Shown here piece after piece: positions 12,201 to 24,200 of a stretch of DNA of 64,000 nt. Source of the DNA: Rhynchonema sp. JSB1_4 (taxonomy: Eukaryota; Nematoda; Chromadorea; Monhysterida; Xyalidae); the NCBI GenBank assembly GCA_030248065.1, contig JASAMV010002606.1:1-64000 (forward strand), written 5' to 3'. Each line of letters opens with the position of its first letter. Position 1 is the first letter of the stretch. Below the pieces are notes generated by a model. That model ran no database searches. It had not been told where the DNA came from and saw only the letters and a list, made by a program, of their open reading frames with translations. A program made the translations under genes and the position numbers.

Positions 12201-15200
12201 AACCCTAGTAAGGACGTCCAAATGCTCTGAAATGTTAGTCTAGACCAGGGTTGGGCAAAAAAGTTCTTTTTTTAAAAAATCGTTTTTGTTAAAACGTTTA
12301 AAAAAAAACGTTTTTTCAAAACGCCCAGATGACCAAAATATGCCCCCCAAAAAATGGAAAACGCTCATGTTGGGAAGAAAACGCGGTTAAATGAAGTAAT
12401 TCTATGTGTTGTGAGGCAAAATAAACGGGTTTCAACCCTTTTCTAGCGAGTTGTTAAGATCTCATATCAGACCCGCATCATGGGACCAACTTTGGCCGGG
12501 GTCATCACTGAAAGTCAAACTCCGTATATCGACGTATCTCGACAAAGTAAAAATTGGTCGAAAATTTTTTGAAAAAAATGGGACAAAAAATGGATTTTCC
12601 TTGATAATCAGGGTACTTTCCCTGAAAAATCAGGGAAAATCAAGGAAATTCCGGATTTAAAAAAAACGAAAAACGACCCAGGCATTTTTTAAAAAAAACG
12701 TCGTTTTTTAAGAAAAAAACGCCGTCGTTTTTTTGTTTGCCCAACCCTGGTCTAGACCCGATGTCAGATTGGACGCAAACTGTTTATGTCTCCTGTCCTG
12801 GCCCACGAAATTTAAAAGTGAGTTTATCATAAGTCAACAGAAATGCTTATTCAAAAACATATTTTGTGATTTAATTCCTTTCTCATCGCTGATTGTGTAA
12901 AAATCTCAATTTTTGATAGAATTATGGAATTCGAAACGATGATCAGTCATCGCCTCTGACAGAGATGTGAAATGTTTCCGGTTTCGCATATTATCCGACG
13001 TTTTTAATTTTGATGGCAACCAAATAGCATCAAAAACAAAATACTAAGGCCGCTCTCTGACAAAAGCAAAAAGCAAAAAGTTTTTCAGCGTAGTCATCAT
13101 CCACAGCGCACTCCAAACAGCCTCTGAAACATTTTGTTTGAGCATCACTGTGGTTTAGGCCCGTGGTTAAGGAGTTGCTGTTGTGTTGAACTTTTTGCTT
13201 TTTGCTTTTGTCAGAGAGCGGCCTAATAATTGGTCTGATCACTTTCACCACAGTCACGTCTACGTGCCAGTGCTGCCGGAAACGGCGTTGGAAGTGCTCG
13301 AAACACCCACACCGTTCATAATGGGCGTGCACTCGAGTTTGAAAGAGAAAACGCTGCATTTGGTTGGTGCGGAGGACTGTAGTTTAAAATTTTTGCCAGC
13401 AACAATGTGTTTTTCTGAAATTTTTGGTTATTTTCAGAACGAGATCATAACGGTGGATCTTGACCTCGGCACGGTGTTCATTCCGGAAAGCTCTGAGGTG
13501 CCCGCCTTGCCCGAGCCGTATGCAACGCGGCTCACCAAATATTTGACCATGGTTTGTTTGACTGGTTGTCTTGGTTTAGCGTTATCTAATCGTAACGTAA
13601 CCGTTGCCCGAACATTTGCAATTCTATAAGCAGTTTTGTGGAACATCAAGCTTTGGTGTGAAGGACTTCTAACGCTTTCGTGCCGGATTGAAGCCGCAAA
13701 TTTTTTTGTGATGTCGGTTTTGAAAAAAATGCGGCATGCTGGAATTTACGCCTGATTTTTATCCATTCTTGGGCAGTTTCACCCAAAAACATTAGTCTGC
13801 TGATCATTTCAGATCCTGAACAACGACGTGTATCACGCCGACGAGGCATTTGATATGCGATCCAGTGGTGTGGCGACGACCAATGGCAGTTATGATTCGA
13901 ATGCCGTGGTTTGTTGGTTGTTTTTCACTTGGGTATTTTCATTTTCTGTAGTGTTCATGGAAAATATTATGCCTATGCCATGTCGCCATCGATCCGCCTC
14001 ACGTATTCGAAAGGTGTTTTTTATTGATTTCTCTTTTATTGGAAGCTCGCAGTCTGGTCCGGGGCACAGTGAAGCAATCAAAGTTCGCCTATTATTTTAT
14101 TCCCCCCCCCCCCAACGCAACATTTTTATCTTCTGCTATTTCACGATGGTGTGTCATTCTTTCAGGACAAACAAATACGCGCGGCGTTTGTGCGCCTGTT
14201 CGCCGAACTGTTGTCCGATTACCGATGTTGTCTACAAATGGTCCGACTCTATCCACAACCGTTCATTAGTTTTCATAAGGTCAGCGGTGTTTTTGAAATT
14301 GCTTGAATCCTACTAGAATCAAATCTGTTCCACTGTCAGTGAGCCTTTATACGCGCGATGAAACATTCATGGTTTTTCAGTCGGCCTTCATGGGACTGCG
14401 TGGCTTCTATGACGATGCGTTTATGACACGTCTGCTGAACAGTATGCACTTTCAGGTGAAATATTTGTTGCATTTTTGTTAAAAGATAAGATTTTGTTTC
14501 ATTTTAGTAACTTTTTTACCAGAGAAACACATATTGTGCATTCCTTCAGACATTTGTCAGCGAACGTGGCTTGCCATATCGAACCTGTGATCTGTTTGAT
14601 GATGTGAGTTTTATTTGTAACAATTTGTCTGAAGTTTTGGATAAATATACAGTAGTTATTGGTGACTATTGTTTGCCAGGTGTGCACGAATATCCACGAA
14701 ACAGTCCTGTCCGAAGCCAAAGACCCATCCGCAGTCAGACAGAACATCATGTCAATCGCCGAAAAGTTGCAGCAAAACGTTCAGTTGATTTTTGTTGCTT
14801 TTCTTTTTTATTGTTGATAAAAATAATATGTAGAGAGAAGAGAAAAATATTCTTGCAGGAAAGTTCATCAATGTCACCGATTGCGCGTGAAATCAGGCCG
14901 AGCGCGGATGCACTCAGGAATCGGGTGCCACCAGAATTCCCCTTGTTGGATGGGATCAAGGTTCGGGATCTTGCGATGGGATGTGATAATCACTGAATCG
15001 ACCGGTCTTACTTGACGAAAGCATTCAGTAAATGCCAATCCTTCATTGTCAACTGTTTGAAATTCGCTCCCACCCCCATCGCTCAGTAGGTTGCATCTAA
15101 ACTTACGCAGAGAGATTGCAAAGATCGTAGAATCGTAAGTTTGATTTGTTGGTTGGTTGGTTGCCAAGCGAGCGGAAGTCGTGGTCGCGTCATTGACTGA

Positions 15201-18200
15201 AGATGTCCTACTGTTCTTCGGCGCATTTGATCTGGATTCTCCCCAGATCGATCGGGCTCACGGATGTGTTTGATTTGTCAAGTAGAGTCTCATAGCTGTC
15301 CCAACACAAGTGCCAACATGCGACTTATGTTCGACAGTCGTGTATTGTGTATTTTATCTCTGTCGGTATTTTGTGCGTGCGAGCTGTTTACAGTAACCCA
15401 GATACCGTAATCCCCGATTGCAGATCGCCACCCTGATGTCCCAGCGCGACGCGTCCGTGCGCCGTCCATCCGTGTGTCCCTCGCCAGCCAATCAGCGTCG
15501 AGATGTGCCCCTCAGCACGCCAGCTGTGGCCAATCAGGGCTCGTCGGTGTTGAGTGCACCGAATCTGAGACGATTGGATGTGTTGCGCAATTGTTTGCGA
15601 TGTATTTTTGATAATCGCATAACCGATGCCAGAAAGGTGCGCGTTGGGGCTTTGTCGATTTTGGAACGTTCAACCACTAAATAAGAATGCGAACAGCTGA
15701 ACAGTATGGGATACTCTCGCAGTTATTTTTTTGGCTACTTGATTGAGGTATTAGTTCTGTCCCGATGTCACGGTGCTTCGTTTTTATACGCTGACTTTAG
15801 TTGCCCAAACAAATAAGCCTGGTGGTAGAGGTGAGCTGCGACGCGATGGGTAGATTGGTCGCAGACAAATAGGTGCATCTGGTAATCAAACTGATGTGTT
15901 CGGTGTAGGAGTAATCGGGGTCTAGGGGCGACAATAAAATGTTCCTGCAATAACGTAAATAGAATTGTGGCTGTATTTCCATGGATTTGCTGCTGCCGGT
16001 CTTGATCAAATACAAATCAACGGTCCACAAATGTTGTCATCATTGTTCAAATACCACGCTTGCGGCACCTGATTTGAATCATCAGAATCAGAACCAAAAA
16101 AGAGAAAACTGCCAAAAAACACATCAATTTATCCTTGGGCAGATGATGTCAGCGGTGCTTCTGTCGATGAAGAACCAAGCGGTGCGTGTGGCGTTCTGCC
16201 AGGAGCTGCACAACAACCTGCATCCACACAACCGAGCCACACTGGAACCACCGCAGTTTGATTTGATTGTCAGATTGATGAATTGTGCGCTCGAGGTTTG
16301 ACGATTTTTCTCTTTGTTTGTATTTTAGTGGTTTTTCTCTTATATTAAGTTTTGCATTTTTGTTCAGAATGAGGGCGAGACGGACGCGCATGGTATTGCG
16401 TATGCGATGTTGCAGCTGGGCAGCACGTATTGTCGGGTGAGTTGAGTTTATTGCGTTTTTTATATCTTTTTATAAATGTTCAGCGCTGCCCCATTGCTGA
16501 CGTGCCGTTTTTAATACTCTCGACGGTCGACGTTAAAACTAAAAGACGGAAAATGGCCTACCAAACCTGGTATAGATCCAAATGACTTCTGTGGGTGATA
16601 TTTTCGAAACGGTGTAAAGGTCGGTGGAAAGCTCGGTGTGAGAAAGTTCAGTGTAAGCTCGGCGTAAGCTTGAAACGTTGCACGCTGAGCAAGCAGCAGA
16701 CGCGCGTTTCTAAACGAAAGGTCAACTTTGACAGTCTGCTGTGCAAGTGTTAATCGTTTGTTTGCAATATTGTTTGTTAGGCTGGTTGCACTAGCGTTTT
16801 TAAACTACTGTATATGTATGAATTTCGTAACCTTTCATGGAGCCGGTTTGGTTTCGTGCTGCGATCGGTTAGTGACGTCAAAATTTTTGGCACCGCCGCC
16901 AATGAATGTTCAATTTCTCAACAGCCTTGCGGCGAAATGTTAAGTAACTTACAAATATTCCTTTAAAGCGTTTGTGCAACCAGCTTAAAGGGTCTCCGCC
17001 ATATATATGCGACCGAAACCAATCTCAATGAGACTTGGCACCGTAAGTGGGCTTGGTCCAAAACACTCACGGCCAAGAAAATTTTTCCCCATATCAGCTC
17101 CCTGTCTGAGCCAGGAGAGCTAAAAGGTAAAAAATTTTGACCCTACCTCAGCACCTTAAAATTAAATTATCAATCTGTTTCGCATATTCTTTGTGTGCAG
17201 TTTGTTCACAAAGTTTTCATAAACGCCTTGGTCCTAATTTAGAACCATATTCACTTTTTTGGCACTACCACAGCTCGCGCTATTTTGCCAAATCCACGGA
17301 AATTTTCGAAAAAAAATTTTCCGTTGTATTTTCCGGTCACATAGAAAGCACACAGAGCTTTTATATAAAGTAGGCAAGAAAGCCCGTATATCATGCTATT
17401 CAGGCGATCAATGACTAATTTTCCACCGCTGATAAGTTTCGACAAAAGTTCGCTCAACTGTGGTGAACCTCAACTTTTTTGCCATTTTCTGTGGATCCCA
17501 AGCACACTTCTATCTCATATTTTCCTATTTTAGTAACAATGTACCGAGGTGATATATGGCACGCTAGATAGTAAAAATATAATTGTTGTTAATTATGTGC
17601 AAATCTAGGTTGGTCCAGCTGCATCCTTGGAGGTACGAGCAATAAATGAGTTTTACACAAAATTCATAATTTTAGCAAATTTTCGCTTCCGTCATATTTT
17701 TAGCCTACCTACATTTGTGACGGATTTGTGGCCTTTGCTGTCCGATGAAGCCCCAACGTTGTTGTTGTTTATCGATCAAAATTCTAGTTCTAGCGTATCC
17801 TGAGAAAAATCACGTTAAGTGAAGGCACCGCAGACGCTGGTCCTGTTGTAAGCCCGGTTGTAGTTCCATGTCCAACGCATGGACATCAATTAACACGATT
17901 TTTCTCAAGACACGTTAGAGCTATAATTTTGAATTATGATCGATAAACAACAATAACGTTTGGGCTTCATCGGACAGCAAAAGCCACAATTCCTACCCAA
18001 CTGTAGATAGGCTAAAAATATGACGGAAGTGAAAATTTGCAAAAATTATGAATTTTGTGTAAAATTCATTTATTGCTCGTACCTCCAAGGATGCAGCTGG
18101 ACCAATCTAGATTTGCACATAATTAACAACAATTATATTTTTACTATTTAGCGTGCCATATATCACCTCGGTACATTGTTACTGAAATAGGAAAATATGA

Positions 18201-21200
18201 GATAGAAGTGTGCTTGGGATCCACAGAAAATGGCAAAAAAGTTGAGGTTCACCACTGTTGAGCGAGCTTTTGTCGAAACTTATCAGCGGTGGAAAATTAG
18301 TCATTGATCGCCTGAATAGCATGATATACGGGCTTTCTTGCCTACTTGATATAAAAGCTCTGTGTGCTTTCTATGTGACCGGAAAATACAACGGAAAATT
18401 TTTTTTCGAAAATTTCCGTGGTTTTGGCAAAATAGCGCGAGCTGTGGTAGTGCCAAAAAGTGAATATGGTTCTAAATTAGACCCAAGGCGTTTATGAAAA
18501 ATTTGTGAACAAACTGCACACAATTAATATGCGAAACAGATCGATATTTTAATTTCAAGGTGCTGAGGTAGGGTCAAAATTTTTTACCTTTTAGCCCTCC
18601 TGGCTCAGACAGGGAGCTGATATGGGGAAAAATTTTCTTGGCCGTGAGTGTTTTGGACCAAGCCCACTTACGGTGCCAAGTTTCATTGAGATTGGTTTCG
18701 GTCGCGTATATATGGCGGAGCCCCTTTAAGTGAACCCGATTGCAAACAAACGCTTTACGCTTGCACAGCAAACTGTCAAAGTTGACCTTTCGGTTAGAAA
18801 TGCGCGTCTGCTGCTTGCTCAGCGTGCAACGTTTCAAGCTTACGCCGAGCTTACACTGAACTTTCTCACGCCGAGCTTTCCACCGACCTTTACACCCAAG
18901 TGACTTTTACACCGTTTCGAAAATATCACCCTATAAGTTCGCGTTTAACTTTCGACGCTTTGGCTCTTTTGCGGTGGTTCCTATTCAGTTTTTTCTTTTC
19001 CCTACGCTACGACGGTCATTGCATGCACGCTGTTTCTGTACTTTTTCACGCTAAACATTTTTTTGCGTGAAAATACGAAGATACATTTTTTTTACATTTT
19101 TACATATTTTTTGCGTGAAAATACATAGATCAGTGAAGTGATTAAAGGGCTCGGGACATAACCGTAGGAAGGGTAGCAGGGCATAGTGTTATACACAGTT
19201 GGAAAGCACTCTGACAGCATATGTCGCGCACAAGCTTTAAGCTCCGCTATCTCTTGGTGGAGCGACTTTTCGTTCCAGAAAAAGTGAATTTTTTCACAAC
19301 TTGGAACGACCGGTGCAGAAACCACAAATCAGCTGGACGTCAAGTAACGCATGGATAGGATTACAAAAGCTTCTGGATAACTTATCATCACAACTTCAGT
19401 CGCTCAAAGCATTGCTTCACTCGGTGAGGGTGCGTAACGTTCCAAAAATCGGCCACATTTTTCGAGAGCACAAGTTTGTCCCTAAATTTCGAGGCCGCGC
19501 TTTGCGTTCCAGAAATGAAAGTGTAACAGAAAAATAGAGCTTTGTCGAAAGTACTAGAAAATAAGGTTTTTAGATTTGGAAACCCTTATGCAGCGGCGTG
19601 ACAGGCCGAAAAAGACCCAAAAATTGCCCCAAAATTGTATAGTCGCATTCATTTGCGGAAAGGTGATGTGAATAGGCTACGTATTGCATCGCATTTGAAA
19701 GGAAAATGTCAGATAAACGCACAGTCAACAATCTAGACGATTTTGAAGACTTCAAACTCGATGGACCTACTGTTGCAGCCATGCAAACCTGAATACGATA
19801 TTCGGCTATAAGTCGTTTCTGTTAAGAACTATTTCACATCTGATAGCACAAAACGATGTAGCTTTGTAGTAGCTATCGAACGATATATAACATGCCCATA
19901 CTATCTGTTACTATGGACAAGAAACGGTCAAAATTCCGAAATCGCACACGGTGACGTGACGGTTCATTCAAGAATCTGCAAAAAAAGCAAGTTTTGAACC
20001 TGTGCTCCCAAGCGTTAGAATTTTTTGGGGCTTGTCATATATCGTTCGAAAGCTACTCTGGAGATACATTCTTTGGTGTTTTCACATTTGCAATCGCTAT
20101 CAACAACGAGGACTTATAGCTGAATGCCGTATTCAGATTACTATGGCTGCCCCGAGAGATTTGTAGACCTTGGGGTCTTCGGACCTTGATAGGTTGCTAA
20201 ACCAGACTTTTCTCTCGATTTTTTGTTTCGAATGCGATACAATCTGTGGCCTTTTTGTGCCACAATTCTGGCGATAAATGTAACCATCTGGCTTAGGGCG
20301 CGCCCATGTAGGCCAGGGCCAGGGCCGGGGCCGGGGCCGGGGCCATGAAAAATAATCTATGTCCGAGGCCCTGGCCCTGGCCTACATGGGCGCACCGACA
20401 GGGCCGGGGCCGGTGCGAAACATTTTTCTGGATAGGCGACGTTTCAACTGCAGGGTTGTCCATAATCCAACATTGGTTTCGTATATGCAGCTGTGCGTGT
20501 GTGTTCGCGTTGGGTGCGCTACTGCCTGATTTATCAAGGGCATGGCTATATTGTGTTTTTTCTTTAGATTATACAAATTTGTAAATTGCAAATTCGGGCT
20601 GCAGTTTGAAATATGGTTGACAACACGCTGAATTTCTACCTGCAATTATACACATACAGTTTGCTTTTGACCGTGCACATACACGACGTGCGCGTTTCGC
20701 TGATTGGTTGAGTTATAGGTTACTCGAATTTCGCGCAGACATGTCGTTTACTGTGGTTGCTCAAAAATTTATGTCATCTGGTGACTTTTCATCAGCCAGT
20801 ATTTTAAGAATAAAGCGCTTTATATTAATTTGCTTGAACAAATACATATGCATAACCTAAATAAAACCCCAAAATGACCCTGCCCTTGATACATCAGGCA
20901 ACAGCACACCCAACACGAACACACACGCACAGCTGCATATGTATACGAAACCGATGTTGGATTATTGACAACCCTGTAGTTCTAACGTCGCCTATCCAGA
21001 AAAAATGTTTCGCACCGGCCCCGGCCCCGGCCCTGTCGATGCGCCCATGTAGGCCAGGGCCGGGGCCAGGGCCTCGGACATAGATTATTTTTCATGGCCC
21101 CGGCCCCGGCCCCGGCCCTGGCCCTGGCCTACATGGGCGCGCCCTTAATGGTAATTCAATGGATTTTTGGGCCTGTCACGGAGCTAGCCATGAGTTTCAA

Positions 21201-24200
21201 AATTTCAAAACCTTATTTTCTGGTTCTTTCGACAATGCTCTATTTTCCCGTTGCATTTCTGTTTCTGCAGCGCAAAGCACGGCATCAAAATTTAGGGACA
21301 AACTTGTGTTCTCGAAAAATATGGCCGATTTTTGGAACGTTTCGCCCCCTCACCGAGTGAAGCAATGGTTTGAGCAAGTTGTGGTGTGGTGACAAGTTAT
21401 CCAGAAGCTGTTGTAATTATGTCCACGTGTTACGTGAACCGCAGCTCATTTGGGGTTTCTGCACCGGTGGTTCCAAGTTGTGAAAAAATTCACTTTTTTT
21501 CTGGAACGAAAAGTCGCTCCACCAAGAGATAGCGAACCTCCAAGGAGCTTAAAGCTCGTGCGCGTCATATGCTGTCAGAATGTTTTCGAACGGTATATAC
21601 CAATATACCCTGCCACCCTTCCTTCGGTTATGTCCGGAGCCCTTTAACGTGCGTTTGCAATCTTATTTCAGTTGGCATCCTTGTAACATTTCACAAACAA
21701 CCGACTGTATCCAATTTTTATCTATTTTGACACCATCGAAAAATGTCAGTTTCCACAGTTTATTTCCAGCGTCTCACGCCCGGTATTCTCCAATTCGCCT
21801 ACACGTGCATCCAAGATCACACCGTGTGGTCGACGTTCGCTTTCTGGGAGTCCGTATTCTATCACGACATCAATCAGCGAATGCGATTAGCTTATATGAC
21901 ACAACGCGAATTGGCTGATAATAAGGCACCGGATGTCAATCCGTTTGGATCGACGGTTGGGCTGGCAGGGTTGTCTCTGTCTATTGCTCTTGCCTGGTAA
22001 TTTGCGCCTGGTTTATGTTTCGACATTTAGCGTATAAAACGAGGTTCTGAATAACAGTAGCCGCACCAGATGTTCAAACCCCAGAGATCTTGGTGCGTGA
22101 CGAACATGCACGTTGGCGACTTCCAAAAAACTGGACGAAATGTGAGCTCAGCTCTGTCGGTGCAAAATGTTTTGCTAATTGTGTGTCTGAATGCAGCTAT
22201 TTTCAAATGCGTTGTGTGGAATGGTGAGTTCTTCACCGAACAATGAAAACTTAACCGACGCTAAACAATCGTTAAATGTTTTCCTGCGTGCATTTATTGA
22301 CCTCGGCGTATTTGGAGTGTTGTGAAACGGCTAAACGAATAAAAAAGATTAACGAAACAATTCAGAAATTGAATCGTTGCAGCTTGCTGTGGACACATGG
22401 AATCTATGGCAACGACCCTCTTCGTTGGCGATTGCCAGCAGACAGGTTGGATTTGTGTATTAGTTTTCCCAAATAATGTAGATGTTTGCGTAATATGGAA
22501 CTGGACCCAGCTTTGTGAAGCAGTCAGAAATGTTTCCCGCTTTCTATATGTTTGTTGTGTTCGGACTTGAGTGTGCTGATGTTGATGATGTCAACTGTCA
22601 ACAACTAAAAAACGATGAGAAAAACACATTTTCCCAGTAGCTTCGTCCAGATCGATAACACCATTTCTCAGAGACTGAGCTGAGTGACAGTCTCAACATA
22701 GCTCACTATCCTACCTGTTGTTGGTGATGTCTAGTTCCATGCATTGTTTATCGTTTGCTTCCAGCTCAAACAATCTCTGACGCCAACGGAGGTGGACGCT
22801 CGTGTACTGGATGAACAGAACATCGTGTCCTCGCAGGCTGTGCTGTACACAACGTTGATGACCTACATGCGCACGCCGTTGGATGCACAGAAATTGAGGT
22901 TCGGTTGGAGGTTCAGATTTCGGTCTAAACTATGTTATTTGTTAGCATGATTGCCTATTTGTGGCCGGTGGCTCCTATTTTACCACTATTTGTCAACGTT
23001 CTTGATGATGGTGACCATCAATGATGGCCGAAAATACCGGTGCCCCCCGATGTGTGACTAATATTCTGTCCAGCGCCCGCCAATCACCATTGAGTGTATT
23101 CGTTTGCAGACACGTCAATGTGCACGATCTAGAGCAACGCAGTTCGACGTTGCACGCCGCGGCCACTCGCAGTGTTGTCGGCAGCACTATTGCCAGGTGG
23201 TGCACCCACTGTGGCCGGGTGGTTTTACGTTTCGGTATTAAACTTGATGATCGGATTATTCTTGTGGCATTGGCCACCGCCCGTGCTATGTCTGGGGGGA
23301 GGGCGGCGGTCCCCTTGCGCTCAGGTTCAGCATCTCCCAGACTCTGGTACGGTGTCTCCCCCAATTTTTCCCAAATTTCTCCCCAAAAGTAGTATCGCCC
23401 TGTTTTGGTTCACGATGGCTAAAAATCGGCCGAAATCGACCAAAAGTGCGAAAATTTGCGTGACTTTTTCCGCTCACCTCAGTGCTGCGAAATCACATGA
23501 CGAAACCAGTCCGATGCCGAGTTTCGTATGGGGCGGTCTCTGAAGTTGGGTCACGTGGTACATTTCGGTGCTGAAACAAATATTCTGACGTTCGGATAAA
23601 ATCGACAACTATAACATAGTTTCTTTTGATTGGTGTTTTTCTGTCGCGAGAAGAAAAGAAAGTAATGGCCAACCACGCCAACACGGTGCCCGATTTCGGA
23701 GGTGGTGTATTGCAAAAACGAAAGGAAGGAGAAAACTCTCATGAGCCATTTTCTATTCTAGAATGCGTGACATTTCTCAAATCATCAGCCGTGTGTGAGA
23801 GTTTCACTGATCCGAAGTCGGGCTCGTTTTGCCGTAATGCCACTATAAGCATTAATGCAGAGAAGGCGAAAAGCGCCATAAATTCGAGTTTGCTGGTACT
23901 GGCTGTGATCCCGGTCTTATCTTGTGTTGTTCTCGTAACTTTCTAGAATCAGGATATGTGCGAGATTTGTTGATGACACAAGATTTCGGCCAACATAACG
24001 TTGTTCACAGACAGCTGGTCAAAAAGTTTTTTTGCTAGGCGAAACGAGGCTTGGCTGTTCGAAATAGCTCGAAATATTCTTCTTACAAAAACTTCACCAT
24101 GCCAAACCGATAAAACCCGATCACCAAGTTTGGTTCCGGGCATAACGGTAGTGATGAGCGAGAAATATTTCAATTATCCCATAAAATCGGTGGTTTAGCC

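Larger units (their letters stand above)
3250..14778 (+). other. Sbf exons 1-14: tripartite DENN module
   Basis: The upstream DENN part is in exons 1-3 ([40 protein letters not shown]). The core DENN part is in exons 5-9 ([61 protein letters not shown]). The downstream DENN part is in exons 10-13 ([36 protein letters not shown]). Order and spacing match MTMR5/13. Known role of the family: DENN modules act as guanine-nucleotide exchange factors, and for MTMR13/Sbf the reported target is Rab21 (also Rab28 for the family). An acidic insert with five consecutive Asp residues occurs in exon 4. Confidence 0.9.
19142..21647. mobile_element. 2.5-kb palindromic element (Sbf intron 18)
   Basis: Arms of about 480 bp at 19142-19620 and 21160-21647 pair with each other. 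The ends read TTAAAGGGCTC then GGACATAACCG on both strands, so TTAA is again terminal. The interior holds two further palindromes, 19776-20148 and 20293-21148. Confidence 0.8.

Noticed and set aside
7516..12207. TAGGGTTAG ends considered as interstitial telomere repeats
   Set aside because: Only one unit per end, always inverted at the two ends of the same element and flanked by target duplications.
17251..18497. Mirror ORFs of 68-79 residues ([18 protein letters not shown])
   Set aside because: Present in both arms of the palindrome with no family resemblance; no evidence of splicing or expression. They could be a relic, but I cannot support a gene.
22993..23543. Three overlapping 123-residue ORFs on both strands
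   Set aside because: They overlap Sbf exon 22 and its intron; only the exon frame matches the family.
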